DNA of 64,000 nucleotides from Tigriopus japonicus (Eukaryota; Arthropoda; Copepoda; Harpacticoida; Harpacticidae): positions 9,774,334 through 9,838,333 of the forward strand of contig CM021322.1 in NCBI GenBank assembly GCA_010645155.1, read 5' to 3'. Shown here in pieces: positions 1-13,526 of this stretch. Each line of letters opens with the position of its first letter. Positions within the stretch are counted from its first letter, which is position 1. Under the pieces are notes generated by a model, which saw only the letters and a list, made by a program, of their open reading frames with translations, had not been told where the DNA came from and searched no databases. Made by a program: the position numbers and the translations under genes.

Positions 1-2
1 TG

Positions 3-257
3 AGCAATGGCTTCCAAAAGCACATCCTCCGACGGAATAACGACGCCAATACATTCCGAAACAACTACGCTCATGCCTATCACTTCTCACCCCAAGACTA
101 TTTGAACAACCCCATGTTCGATTCGCTCCATCAGAATCGACGCTATTGGCCCTCGTCCGAGCGAACCATCACACTGCGACCTTTGGGATCGTTGGCCAAG
201 AAGAATGCTCACAAGAAAGTGCCCATGATGAATTTGAACTCGTGCAAGGTGCTTTGA
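3..257 (+). CDS. C-terminal exon of an unrecognised protein (5' part outside window)
   Basis: Reading frame 3 is open from the window edge to a TGA at 255-257 (84 residues). I do not recognise the family. The tail is polar, rich in Asn, His and Arg, with segments such as HFSPQDYLNNPMFDSLHQ and ERTITLRPLGSLAKK, and ends in CKVL. A canonical AATAAA at 448-453 lies about 190 nt downstream, which suits the 3' end of a plus-strand gene. A longer 196-residue ORF overlaps in another frame (146-736), but it crosses the poly(A) signal and has no recognisable features. The terminal CKVL resembles a CaaX box with a final Leu (geranylgeranyl type); this is only a motif resemblance. Confidence 0.5.
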   Translation, partial: SNGFQKHILRRNNDANTFRNNYAHAYHFSPQDYLNNPMFDSLHQNRRYWPSSERTITLRPLGSLAKKNAHKKVPMMNLNSCKVL

Positions 258-447
258 ACGCAGTGAGAACCGTGACAATCGTAATATGTACGTGTGAATC
301 AAACCTCCCCCCAAGATCGATGCAAGACCCATATAAGCAACAAATACACCCACAAGAAACCAATGTGAATGATGACTCCTGTGTAATAGCGGATCTAGTC
401 AAAGCTGAGCAACAGGAACTTACTTGTGTCACGTTATGTACTATTGT

Positions 448-453
448 AATAAA
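448..453 (+). terminator. Poly(A) signal of the gene ending at 257
   Basis: AATAAA lies 191 nt after the stop codon at 255-257. It is the first such hexamer downstream and supports this being the last exon. Confidence 0.45.
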
Positions 454-3400
454 AGTTACTTGTCCAATCGTATCGTTTTATCCCGTTGAAATCTCCCAAA
501 GAGAGGGAAAGAGAGAGACTCTTGACCACGAATTAGGTAGACTTCACATTCCGGATTTATTTTACCGTTGTCACCCGAACGCCCAAAGCACTCGAGTCAA
601 ACCGGCTAATAATGATCGGCCTAATTCTCCACCAGAACCACTTATGTACAAGCCATGTTCAACTGTAGGTGTGTTCTGTGGAGCCAGAAGGAGTGGGTTT
701 CTGGCGTTGCTTGCCACCATGAAATCCACCTTTTAACGGTGATTTCGAGTTTTCGAGCTGTGACTTCTCTGCTCTTGCCCTGTTGGGCATTTCCAATCCT
801 CACCATCACCTTGTTTGTGGGGCAAATATACAAGAGAAAGAGAGAGAGAAAGAGATGATGCTATTGAATCCCAACCTGGGCTTGAAATCCAGATTCCATG
901 CCAGAGTGATACAGCACACCGAGATAATTAGAGAAACAGTTTGCACCCCTGAAGCTAGTTATCCGTGATGGTTGGTGACTGAAGGGCTCTTTTTCTGGTC
1001 TGAAGAGTGATACTGGTACTCTAGCTATCTCTTTGATTCTCGAGCACATGTGCTTGTGATTCAAGACCGAGGCACTGATATCATCTTTCCAAGTTATTTC
1101 GCATCCATCCAGGGGGAGATTTCCCAACGGTAGATTTCGGCTTCTAATAACTTTGGTGCTTCAATTCAGACAGAAGCAGGTTTTTTTTTCAACTCTGATC
1201 GAACCAAGCAAGCAACGGAGGCAATCGCTGGCAAACCCTTCAAGGCTCATTGACAGCGATCTGGTAGCTGTTTAAACGATGCATCGTTGGCCTAGAAATC
1301 TCAGATCGGAGATTGAAGATAGCAAATAAAAAGAAACAAGCCAAGATGAAGGGTTGTTGGTGTTATCAACTCTTGAGTTCCACTTTCAGTATGGGCTCAA
1401 GATATTCACAGCACGCTCAAAAGAGAACATCTGTATTATGTCTTTGTTCGCATCGAGAAATCTCAGAGATTGCCGGATCGATACAAGACACTTTTTTTGT
1501 TGTGATCACCTGATCAAAAACGCACGATTCAGCATTGGCCAAGATTATCATAAGCGTTTACAAGAGAAATCTCAAAAGTCGCTTAAGTAGTACCTCTCAA
1601 CTATGAAAATCCCAAAATAAAGGCAATGGCGTCTGGGTTCTTCTATCTCCGATTCGAATCGCTTTCGCCCCCATCCCTACTTTCAAGTCATGCATTCACA
1701 TTTCATATCAATGGAGGAGGAGTGAACCAGATGTAATGAAAATGAACCGGAGTCATGAATTGTCTTTTTCGATAATGAGTTGTATTCAATTCTTTGGCAT
1801 GAAACTGTACATGGTAGTAGAAGTACTGCAGTAGTAAGTAATGTCCCGTTCAAGTGTCAAGAGCACCAATGCACGTTGGTTGAGTCATACCTTTTAAAAA
1901 CCTATAGATCGCGGCAATGATCCTCAAGGCACAGGAAAATGGAAATCCTCTCAAGGTTTTAGCTTGGCGGGGCGTTTAAGCTTCAAGGGACAATTTCTAT
2001 CGAGATCAAGGTCTTCTTTCGGGCTGCCATAAAAATCACCCCTCTGATATTCTTTTTTCTATCCTCTTTGGGCCCACCCAAAGAGGGCCATTCAAAGAAA
2101 AATCAAAACCTAACGCCCCATATCACTATGCACGGAGAATGACTATCATCAACTGATCATCGTGATGATGGGCTTTATCCAAATGCCAACGGAATCCTTC
2201 CTAAGCAGAAGAGACAATTGAACCATTGACATCAAATCGGGTACCACCTAAGAACCATTATCAAGCGCCATTGTTGATTGGCCTCCGAAGGTTCGGTCAT
2301 CTCCAAAGGTGAAAACATGAGGAACGAGTTTGAGAGTCATTGTTTCAGAGCTCGAAAAATCCATGGATGGTCGGCACTTCCGGGGTAGCTTTTTTAAAAG
2401 ATTAATTTGAGCAGATTTGGACAATATCTCTGCGTCATGATGGCAAGGGTGTTGAAGGCCCTTTAGGCCTTGTTTGAGAACCATTCGGTATTCTCGAGTT
2501 TAAAAATCAATTGACTGACTTTGATGCCCGCCAAGTGCGACCTCGACAGGTTCGTGGGTCTGCTTAAAATGCAAATTCTGATCGACTTTGAGCCCTGGAG
2601 AGATGATTATTGCTCGTTTTAGGATGCTGAGAAGCTACAATGAACGGCATTATTTGGAATTGACATCAAACCGAGGCTATCAGACGTTTGGATCTAAATT
2701 AATCCGCGCAGGCAAAAAGAGCAAAACAAATGAATGCTGGCTCCTTTTGCAGAGCTGTAAGCTGGCTTAATCCAAATATCTTGAAGAAAAAAACAGAGAA
2801 AGAATAGATTCATAAAGTAGTTTTTTATAAAAAGAATTGGCCAGCAGAAGTTGTCGATTATAGATCGTCCAGATAATTGCATGAGAGCGAGATAATTTGT
2901 TTTACTTTTCAAGATCGTATCTCGCCACATTTCGCACAAATTCATGTTAGCAAATCACAACCCTAACGATCTGTCGGAGGTCGATCAAAGATTAGCCTTG
3001 GCATTGAAACAAGCATTTAGATTTTTTAAAACTAGTTTGCCTTCGGTCGACCTACTTATTTCCTGCCAGGGTTAGCCAAACATTGATTAGTTTTACGAAG
3101 TCTCTAGAATATTGTTGAATGTCAAGATCTAGTTTCATGATTACGTTTGTCTTTTAAAATCGTGCAAAAAAATCTTCTTTGCTCGCTCCTCTAGCTTCCT
3201 CTTTGACTTAGACCCCTGACATTTGGCCATAGATTCATCTTTCTAAACGAGCCTTGTTTAAGCTCATCGGAAATAATCTGTCATTTACATCGAACAAGGC
3301 AACACTCAGATTCAACACTTTTCATGATGGATGATGATTCGGGTACAAAAAACAAAGGCAAACAAGTCAAAGTAGAATTATGGAAGGTTGTTCAGAGACG

Positions 3401-6400
3401 TTGTCAGTTCGATTCAAAATCCACAGTTTTGGTTGGTCGTCCACCAACATCAGTTCCTGGGAGCCATTCCAAAGACCATCTTTCATTTTGAGGACAATCT
3501 ATGACGGATTATCCTCGACTTCCTTGTTGAACACATCGGGATTGCCAGAGAATCTAGACCTTGAGCCTTGACTTCCAGAGGCTGTTGAAGAAAAATGGTT
3601 GATTTTCACTCATTCAAACAGGACATTAGACCCAATATAGATAGCGAATAAATCAGCCTTCCTCCACAGAACATCCGGAAGAGATCCGGAGCTAATGATG
3701 CAATGGTTTCAATAAAGCAGATGACTTCTACCCAACATGATAATACATATGGGCCATTGCCATCCAGGGGTCCCGGGTTCTTGTGCTATGATCTATTTGG
3801 AACACTCATTAAAATCCCATGGTTTTTTTCCAGTCTGACTTCCTTGTCGTTTTATGGGCCAATTTGCACTACGATAAAGGATCGTCGTCAGAAATGTTGT
3901 TAGTTGTTGCCGCCTTGTTTCCACTTGAGATTGAATCTGATCAGGTCCCGCAAGACATATCCCGAGCCACCTCATTCATTACTCATTATCGCCAAAATTG
4001 GCGTCCTCCAAGGACCTCCCTCCGCTCACTTTTATGGGTCTGGATGCCATTACATTTTGATGCACCAGCCTTTCAATCAAACCGTGAAATTCGGTTAATG
4101 AACCAAAGTAGGCAGTACTTTTTTTAGAATAAGGGTCTGCACATAACAATATACAATCGCCTGGTTATCACGCATAACCAATGTGAAATGCGATTGCCAG
4201 ACATTGCGAATCCTCGTTTGCACAAGAGTTGTAGGAGCTCAAATGCATTGAATGGCATCCTTTGATCAAGTAGAACTATTTTGGCTCAACTCACAGCTCA
4301 AGACACAAACAACACTTTCACGTTTCACAAATGAGCATGGCGTGCAGGAGGTTCCTTATGGTTTCTCCCAAACCCAATGAGTCGAACAAATGAGCTCACC
4401 TAAGTGAAAACTGGGCGTGCTTGAACTTACGTCAAGACGTCACGCCCAAGATAATCTCTCATTTCGTTGTAGAGCGACATCATTCAGCAGGCGAGCCTAG
4501 GTGACGAAGTGCAGCCTCAAATCGATGCTTGGCAAACGTGGATCTCAATTAGGCCACATCGATCTGTGGTCCTTTCTTCTCTTGGCGCCAAAGCATGCAG
4601 AAAAACAAAACAAAGGAACGAAATGGAATGCCCGGGGTGAAATATGACGCTAGTATCAGTTCAAGCGAAGTGAAGATTGGTGTATCTTGAATCAGCTAAG
4701 GCCTAAATATGTACTAATGATCATGACCCTACCAGAGGTAAGTCGTAAATTACGCTTGGACAGGTTAATCTAAGCGCAAAAATGGCCCTCATTTCTCCTG
4801 CCGTCCATTATGTAATTTTGGATGGTTCGTGCAAACTCAATTTAAAGTGACTCCCACTGGAAATAGTTCAGAATCAAAACCCTGCGTTTTTCCTTATTCC
4901 TGATTTTGAAGTTTGGTTCTTAGTCAGTGATTCGTCTATCTATCAATCTTTCAGTTATTGCCCGATTTCGACATTTTTGACCAAGACATGTCAATGTCAG
5001 GAAGTGTTTTTGCTTTTTTGTATTGTATATGGTCCCTTAAGGTCTGAATTAGTGCCATTAGACTGGTATATTGAAGTGATCCCAAATGGCTCCTAAGGCG
5101 TTCTAAAAACTGTGGCTGGTTGATTCACTCACTGGAATTACGCAAACAAAAAACCGAGTTCGACGCTCGAAGGGCTCAAGGTGTGACCATAAAAAGTGAT
5201 TGTCAACTTTCTCTACATGAATTAAAATGCGCCTCAGACCACTGCAATTATTCATATAATTACTTACCTGTATACCTGTGTACACATACACACTCGGAAT
5301 GATGGGAAATTTAGTCAATGGCTGGGACGTAAAAAGTCTGACCATATCCATAAGAAAAACGAACTCTTTATGACCAGTCTAGTTGGCTTCAGTTTTTTTC
5401 CAAGTGTTCATCAGAGAAACTCTATTTAGGCCACCCATGCATCTTCTTCCATTGAGATTAAAAGCAACTGCCGCCAAAGGCCATGGATGCAAACAAGGAG
5501 AAAATAGACTTTTAGAGCGGAAGCACATTTTTGTGCCTTAGGGAACAAAAAGTTTCGGGCGATTGTGGGCAAATTATTTGCTAATGACAGACTTGTGGAC
5601 GCGAAAGCGAAGACAAGGGGTTAGTTTAAGGCGTGTAATTTGCATACCTAACTCACTCATACACTCCATCAGCTTTGAATAAAGATTGCCCCCTTTTGGT
5701 TCTTGAGGCGATTTCTCCGCGTGTTTTGATTGGCAGAAAGGGTTTTGCCCGGATTGGATGGGTTGAAATCAGTTGGAGCGATCTCTGGTTTTGATCACTT
5801 TGCCTTCGAAGTGAATTGCCACATGTCTTTGACTCAGAGGCAAGGACATCATCGCAACAAAGAGAACCCATTTGGAAGCCATTCACTGAGATATAAACCC
5901 ACCCTTTAAGTAATTACATCCATCATTACAGGTCCCATTGACATTGGGGCGTTGGCTAAACCGAGACGATTTTCTTAGGATGTGATTGCATTCATTTATT
6001 CGGACGAGGAGATTACAATTAACTTAATTACCTTGGCCTCTCCCCTTTCATTTTAAAAAAACTCACGTGAATGTCATTACATGAAGTTTGTTTCGTGGTC
6101 TGTCCTTCAAACTCGGGTACTAATAACTTCAAACTTGTCAACACCAATTAACTGAATTAACCGTTTAACCTAAGACCATCTCATTGGCAGTTTAGAAGTG
6201 GGCTTAAAATATTTTTTTTTATCTTTGCCTTCAAGTACATGTTGTTGCTTGGCACTCACAAAACCGATTTGTTTGTCATTAGCGTTTACGATAATCATAA
6301 AGCAGTTTCCTCCGGTAAATGATTGTATCCGGATCTCCTCGGTTATTCTTCGTCTTCATTCGTGTTTTTATCTCTTTCGCTTCCAATTTAACCTGAATTG

Positions 6401-9400
6401 ACATCCAGGTGACAGTCAATGGTGTTTTCTGTCACATTCTCTCATCCTCTTGAAGATGAACAAGTTTTGGAAATGATCATTTTAATTGTCATTTGGAATT
6501 TAAGATAATCATAGTACAATTGCTTGCTTCAAGCGGAGATTCCGTTTTGGTTGTCATCTCTGGACAATCTGTTTATCGTGTTGAATATGAATGATGTCTC
6601 TAATGAGGAGCTTGATTACTAGTTTCGAAATTTTCAACCAGTTTTAACATCAAGAGCATCCTTACCATCTGATAACACTAGAAATTGGGTCTCTTAATAT
6701 TCCTTGGGAAAGTGGCTCGGCCAAGGATTTATTCGAATTTGGATTTAATTGGTCGTAACGGGCTCTGTTTACAATAAACCCGTATAAATTGAGCGATAAC
6801 ATCGTGGTTCGTGCCATTAATTTACAGTTAACACCTCAAATGTACCCTCAGAGCGATCTTCAATCCCAAATTGGCCGTGTCATTCAGGATATCCTCATTA
6901 TGTGAGAACAAAGCTCCCATCATAGCTCAAGCAACAACAAGACCTATTGAGGCTTGAACAAGTGCGAAAGATCGAGCTAATTTATACAACTACTTCCGCG
7001 TTTTGCTTCTATTGATGTCCATAGAGGGTTATTTGAGTCCTGAGATAGCATTAGTGTGCATGAAAATCCGAGATTGTGCCCCGCACACGAGGGTATTTGG
7101 AGTTTTCCGTGCCAGTTAGAAAATGTTTTAAGTAGTTAATCCCGCCAAATTGCTCGGGCCAAAATTTAGAGCCCTGTAATGAGATGGTCTAGAGCATGGC
7201 ATTAAGTCTGATGCAAGAGATAAATGAGATGAGCTTATGCTTCCATCTTGGAATCCACCTGTGTGTAAGTAACCAACGAGGCACCCAATTTTGGGGGCCT
7301 CCCCACAATCTGCAGTGGTGGTATGTACGTAGTAGGTCAATCTCATTTTGGGTGGAGGGCCATGAATGAGCGAGCTAAGTCCGTGTTGTTCTTGGTGATA
7401 CTCCAAACTTTGGAATCCACCATGGACAAGATCAATATTTGTCCAACCAAGAAATGTTTGAAAGCGAATCGCGGATATTGATACTCTTCAGGGCTTTGAG
7501 AGGAATGAATGACTGAATGAATGTCTTCATCTTGTTCTCACTCCCAGATATCTCACTGACAAGGAACTCGTTTGATGAGAAACTCACCTTGGCAGAGCTT
7601 CACGAGGTGACTCTTTGGACTCCTCCAAATTGAACTAGGAAATTATCTCCGGGATCAATCAACTTCAGGTCAAGTCCGGACCCCATGTCACAAACGCAAT
7701 ATGCACGTCAAAATTGGGATGGGTTCTCAAACCAAGGACGGCAGGCAATATCAAATCTTCATAGACCCACTGCCGTTTAATCCTCTCTTGTTCCATTATC
7801 TATTCCTCATCAAATTCTTGATGATCGTGCTTGAGAGAGAGAGGTGGAAATGCCATCCTGCTCATCCAATCACTTTCCGGGCAGGATGCCTCATTTCATT
7901 GACTCAAAATTGACAAGAACAGTCAGTGTTTCAAACGTCGGATGCTCCCTTTAAGAAGAAGTTATCTGGCCAAGCACGTGGTCTACGAAGTGAGGCCTTG
8001 AATTGCTCCTGATTCTTCGGCTTTTTATCAAGAGTTGTAAATAGATTCTTAGTCCAATTTGGGTCGGTGCAATGAGTATGGATCCTGGTACTTCCAAGTT
8101 TTGATTGAAACCAGCTGTGCGAGCAATTTGAGACCATTAACTGACGAGATCTGTTTTCAATCTAAATGACAATTGGAAATGCAGAATTACCTAGAAAAAG
8201 GCCACGAGAGTATTGCTTTCCGGTCCAATTAGAAGACGATCGTGAGTTTGGAGTGCGTGCTAGATTGTTCAAGCACTCTTTGTGCAGAAAAAAGCTCTTC
8301 TGTGAATACCCCAGGTTCTTAAGTTATTCAGGCATGTCTTGGTCCGTGAAGAATCCGACTGGAGACATCACTGTTTTGTCACAAGTCACATCTTGGTATG
8401 GTTGAGATAACAAAAAAGCAAGCATTCACTTCAACTCACTTGGCCTTGTATATGTATGCTTACAACGCTTGAGGCCCATTAAGAAGAGTTTATTAAGACA
8501 TCAACTCCTGCGTAGGCAATTACAGTTGCCCAACAAAACGAAGCACGACTCATTCTGAGAACATAAAGAGACTTGGGTTTCTATGACCTGAGCGCCCTCT
8601 GGACGGGTGTCCTCGTACTACAATCAACACTAATCGTTTTCCTCTTTTTTGTTTCAGCTTTTGTCATATTTCAACGACAACTCGACAATCAATGGTTCTT
8701 ATAACTTAATTAAAATTAATCGCAATAGGGCTATTTTTGTAGAACAAAGCGCAAGAATCACAAATTGAAAAAAACAACCGCTAGAGGGCTGTCAATGAGA
8801 CACTATTTTCTAACGCTTCGTCCGAGATGTCACGAGAGGCATCGTGCTCAAAAAATCACTCCTCATGATCACGAATGTGTCAATGGTTGTTGCGCTTTAA
8901 TGGTCATTGATGTTCAACCAACATGACTTAAAGGGTTGTTGAAGTATCACAAAAACACGATTGCATAGATAGACCCGGTCAGGTTTTTACCAAGAGATTC
9001 ATTTCATGTCAAGTCTATAATCAAGTTGCGATGCGTCAGCGTAAATACTTATGCTCGTTTACTTATTGAACATTTTGCCTAGTATGTCAAATCATTTCTA
9101 CATCAAAGGTCTTGTTTGTTCTTGATTTTCAATTTATTCTGGCGATGTAAAAAGGGGCAAAGATAAAAAGTAGGCCTGTCACCTTCCTTTGTTTCGATAA
9201 CCAGGGGGAAAATCCAAAAATTCGCAAACTCAACGCTACCAAAAAGGAGGTTCTCAATACTTTTCCACGTCTTTGTAACCAGTAGTGTCTTTGTTAAAAA
9301 ATTAGTTTTTTGTAACATGAAAATCACATTCTCCTCGTTCGAGGCGCCAAATAAAACTCAATGTAGGATCATACCCTTTGACGAAGACCAAGCTCAGACT

Positions 9401-10757
9401 TCGTCATACTAGAAAATTGTCAAAAAGTATATTACCCTTTCTTTGAAGAGATGTCGTTCTTTGTATCAATCTCTCGTGGATTGGATTAGTCAATATTGTC
9501 CATTCTGTCCTGGCGAGGTGCAAACAAAAAAGTTAATGAGATTTCGTCATAACTTCATGGGTTGACTCCTGACTTCTGACCCCCGAGTGTCGGAAGGTAG
9601 CTAAAGAATGCATAAAACTTGATGGATGAGAGTATATCTTCCTCATTCGCCCGCATCCCACAGACTAAAAAGTTTATCCATTTGTTTTCCCCTTATGGCG
9701 AGTCAAGAAATCCCGACTCGATTCCTGAACGAAGAACAAAATGCATCTCAGGATGAATTACCCAAGTTTAAGGTGATGGATAAATTCTCTCGAGTCGTTT
9801 TTTAATTTGCAATCGAGTGACCTTCATCAAGACCCGGGGAAACCATCCACCAGAACTGGTTATTATGTCAAAAAGGAAGCCAAAACACACACTCGGATGG
9901 TTTTAGGTCCGACTTGGAATGATGATGGTGATGGATTGACTCCGTGAATCATTCTTTACTCTGTTCGGACACGTTTCGAAAGATTAACAGCTTAATTTGT
10001 CCCATGTATTATGGTCGCGATGTAGTACATTACTGTCATAAATTATTGAATCTTTATTCTGGGAATGCAACTCAGTGGGAATGGTTGGAATGGTTGTCGC
10101 GAGTTGATCTCTTATTAAAGGGCCCTAAAGCTTGATTTACCGTTCGGAATGGCATCGTAATTAATAGCAGGAAGCAAGAGGTTCTTTTTCAATTTATGGC
10201 CAGATGCGATCTTACCAAAACGCGGATTTGGACGTTTTTTGAGTTATTAAAAGCCATCCATTTTGTGGTTTCATTGGCACGGATGTGAATCGTTTGACTC
10301 GGAATGGCGAGAAATTTGTGCTTGAGATACGTTTCCAGCGTACAACTCCTATAAACACGTATTTATGTGGTAACTTTTCAAATGGTCTTACAATTTGGAG
10401 AGTGCGTCAACAGACTGAAACCGCGATAAACATCTATCAAAATGTAATGACATAAAATTAAAATGCATGTTGTATTTCACTTATTTCCGCGGTGATTTCT
10501 TCTTTATTCCTTCTTTTACATAACCACTAACTACCATGGTTAGATCCAAAGAGGCATTGGTCTCTAATGATTTGTCCATCAATGAACAAAAAAGAGATTG
10601 ATCATGCCATTAAAAATTGATGTTTTTTGTTCAAATTGTACAAAACCTTGTAAAGATTAAGTGATGGAATCACTTAAATTAAAAAATGTATTTAATGAAA
10701 ACGCCTCTTGATGGAAGAATACTCTCAATAAAATTTAGCTGATTCTTGACATTTCTT
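454..10757. other. Gene-free stretch of about 10 kb
   Basis: No reading frame here shows domain motifs, coherent splice sites or codon pattern that would support a gene. ORFs are short (mostly under 90 codons) and scattered on both strands. A GA-rich simple repeat lies at about 834-858. I see no transposase-like frames, RNA gene or array. It could be intergenic or intronic; the window alone does not decide. Confidence 0.5.
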
Positions 10758-11011
10758 GGTCAGTTGTTAAGGTAGTTTGGAAGTGTAGTAGAAGCATACC
10801 TCGAAACACAAAAGAAGCATATGAGATGGAGTAGAAATAGCCATGCTCGATCAAGTTTTACTACATAAGCTGCGTTTGCCATTCGCAACTTATGTGGCAA
10901 AACTTGATAAAGCACGGGTATTTCTAGTCCATCTCATATGCTTCTTTTATAATTCTTCTATGCTTCTAGATATGCTTTTACTATACTTCCAAACTACCTC
11001 AACAACCGACC
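10758..11011. mobile_element. Palindromic (foldback) MITE, copy 1
   Basis: The left half (10,758 to about 10,885) is closely matched by the reverse complement of the right half (about 10,890 to 11,011). The ends read GGTCAGTTGTTAAGGTAG and, reversed from the right, GGTCGGTTGTTGAGGTAG. Matching internal blocks include the AGAAGCATATGAGATGGA type and CATAAGCTGCG. The element is almost entirely one long inverted repeat with a very short central loop and no coding capacity, as in foldback MITEs. A related copy lies at 12,537-13,526, which confirms it is interspersed. Confidence 0.85.
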
Positions 11012-11784
11012 TTCTGACCTTCTAAAACATTATCAAATCCAACCTTGACTATGTTTAGCAAACAGTGTTGGTGATGTCGTTTTAATATGGAGTGAACAGA
11101 AATTTTGGCTGCTGCGTTGGTTCATGCCCAAAAGTGACGATCAGAGACCCTTGTCGAACAATTTCCATGTCATTAGGCATCTCCATTGTTTGAGCGGTTT
11201 TCATGCCACCTCATTGATTTCAAGGCCTCATTCTGGACAGTGATCCTCTTGACACTTCCACATTCCCCCTGTTGCTCCCCTGAATACCAAAGTCCATTGA
11301 AGGATTGTTGCTTGAATCAAGTATGTTCAGAATCCAGAGAAGCATTCCAACGAGTAATAGCTTACAACATGAAGCCTCAAGTGGCTTCAATTTCGGACGT
11401 CTTGGCCAAAAGCAACCATTGACGATGACCCTGAAGTTGTCTTAACGTTTAGGAGAGGCACTCGAAACGTAGTTCCATGGCGGATATTTACTTGCAATCA
11501 AGCCCATAAAAACTCGCCCATCCTGCTTCTCGGCCTATTGTTCTTTCCACAATAGATTCATTTGCATTAGGACTCGGAAAAGTTTCTTTGGCTAAAGTCG
11601 AGATATATCCCATTATTGTACGCTAAAGCGGACTTACATGAACGATTCCGAACCGAAAATCTTCCGGATGGACCTGGGAAGATTTGGGGAATGTGCTCAT
11701 TAACATCTAATAACACATATGCACATTTTGTAGATTGAACTTTATGAGTCAATTACGGAGGCTGAAGGAGATTTTAGCCTTACG

Positions 11785-12090
11785 TTTTTTTTTGGGGGGG
11801 GGGGGATTTTTTCATACCGCTACAAGGAATGGGATTCTTTGTCAAGAGAGTTAATGATTAATTTTGTTTATAAAATTACCGTTTATATGAAATTTGGTCG
11901 ACCAACAAGTTACTGTTGGCAGATCTGTACAACCTTTGAATAGTGGGTTGATCACGAATAATTTTAAAAATTTGTCCAATCCTGCCTTAAATGCTGTTAG
12001 AGGATCAGCTCCTACATATTCCCGATGAAAGCAAATAGGCAACAAATTGAACAATGAAGGAGCCCGATAAAGAAGAGAGGAGGACTTCAT
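11785..12090 (-). pseudogene. LINE (non-LTR retrotransposon) ORF2 C-terminal fragment with 3' tail
   Basis: The minus-strand frame 12,090-11,851 reads RAPSLFNLLP, then REYVGADPLTAFKAGLDKFL, followed by a stop. This resembles the C-terminal tail of reverse-transcriptase ORFs of non-LTR elements, where a SLFN-LP block precedes an aromatic-rich FK..LD.FL helix (family knowledge). On the minus strand the element ends in a C-tract then an A-tract, seen here as T at 11,785-11,793 and G at 11,794-11,805. The same 3' end with the same C/A tail recurs at about 54,064-54,280, and a related protein tail lies at 58,299-58,433. It is 5'-truncated and not functional. Confidence 0.7.
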
Positions 12091-12536
12091 TGATCGAACT
12101 AGCCTCGATTCCCTTGGATTTGGAGGTGCTCTCAGAACGCACGTAAAACCTCTACGAGCGCTACAACTGATCTCAAAGCCAGGGTTTAATCTATTCGTTC
12201 AATACTTGCTACAAGAATGATGTGCCAATGCCAAAAAAAAAATGCCAATCCAGTTTTAAGATCGACGAGAAATTAGTTGATACTAAAAGATCTTTAAATA
12301 CAGAAACTTCTGAAATCACGAAATGAGCAAATAATTGGAAATGGATGAAGAAATTTAAAAACCAGAAACCTTGCTTCGAGCGAAATAATTTTAGGGAAAA
12401 AAAACGACCAAGTTTCAAACCGAACAATGAGAAAAAAGATCAGTTGTTTCGGCAAAGTCATTTGTGTTTTTTTTCTTCACATCAAATCATCTTCGGTAAA
12501 TGTACAAGCATATTTAGCATAACAATTTAAGTATAA

Positions 12537-13526
12537 GGTCGGTTGTTGATGTAGTTTTGAAGCATAGTAAAAACAAATCTAGAAATTCAAAAGAAGCATA
12601 TGAAACGGAGTAGAAATAGCTAGAAATACTAAAAGGCAGAGATTGGCATTCAAATCTATGATTGCCCGACCCGGCACGGACTGTCTGTGACGTCATTCAT
12701 CATGCGGGAAGCCGAAGTTCATGATTAAAGGAACCTTTTCTTCTACTAAACACATCTAAACTATTTCGCTCATTTGATAGGGCAGTTTGGTTATTGAAAT
12801 TCCTCAAGTCTGCTGGAAATGTGTCTAAGGTATTTACCCGATATAAAATAAGTGAATTTCAATTAGTGTGGAGTTTTAACAAGGGCCAATTAATGTCACA
12901 CGATCGGGTGATTGACAACACAACTCTTAGTGATGTGGAATCTGGGCTTGCGCAAGTTTTTTTTACGGGAGGTTGCAAGGTAGGGTTACTGCTTGCAGAA
13001 TGGGTGCTTTGCTCTTGTATATGAGCAAACACGAATGTGAGTTTGATTTGCAACCCTGCTCAGAAGTCACGAAAGTCAGGGATGCCTTGCCTTTTGGTGA
13101 TCTTTAAATGAAAAACGGGTTTCTGAAGACTGGTAGATAGAGGGGAATATGATTTCACATCGGTAAATTGGCAACCCCGGCACCAAGTCAGATCACTACA
13201 AATTCAACAAAGAAGAAGCACTCTGGTTTGTTATTGAACTTCGTTAGAATTAGCTGAATGTTCAACTGAATGCTATTGACCAATCACCAGCGTGAATCAT
13301 CGGCACCGTGTGTTAGCCTACGACGGCCAGTCTCTAGTAAGGGTCGCTAGAAATAGCCATGCTCGATCAAGTTTTACTGCATAAGCTGCGTTTTTCAATC
13401 GCAGCTTATGTTGCGAAACTTGATCGAGCATGGTTATTTCAACTCCGTCTAATACGCTCCTTTCATACTTCTTTTATGCTTCTAGTATGCTTCTAGTATT
13501 CTTCAAAACTACATCAACAACCGACC
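12537..13526. mobile_element. Palindromic MITE, copy 2, interrupted by another repeat
   Basis: The left arm at 12,537 to about 12,615 (GGTCGGTTGTTGATGTAG start) and the centre plus right arm at about 13,349-13,526 (ending in the complement of the same sequence) match the copy at 10,758-11,011. Between them lies a roughly 720-bp segment absent from copy 1. The break falls in the TAGAAATA block, which appears at both edges of the insert and looks like an 8-bp target duplication. Confidence 0.75.
12618..13348. mobile_element. Interspersed repeat R1, copy 1 (non-autonomous, about 720 bp)
   Basis: The sequence from AGGCAGAGATTGG to about GCCTACGACGGCCA is repeated at 52,950 to about 54,755 with only scattered differences, apart from a nested insertion in that copy. 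It is inserted into palindromic MITE copy 2 with TAGAAATA at both borders, so an 8-bp duplication of hAT type is likely. The ends share weak inverted similarity (ACTAG...TGGC). No long ORF is shared by both copies. Both carry a TGACGTCA palindrome near the left end, at about 12,689 here. Confidence 0.7.

Noticed and set aside
146..736. 196-codon plus-strand ORF
   Set aside because: It overlaps the better-supported terminal frame (3-257), runs through the poly(A) signal and shows no motif or splice context.
1650..1665. GATTCGAATC resembling a tRNA T-loop
   Set aside because: Flanking bases do not form a T-stem and no acceptor stem or anticodon arm is found upstream.
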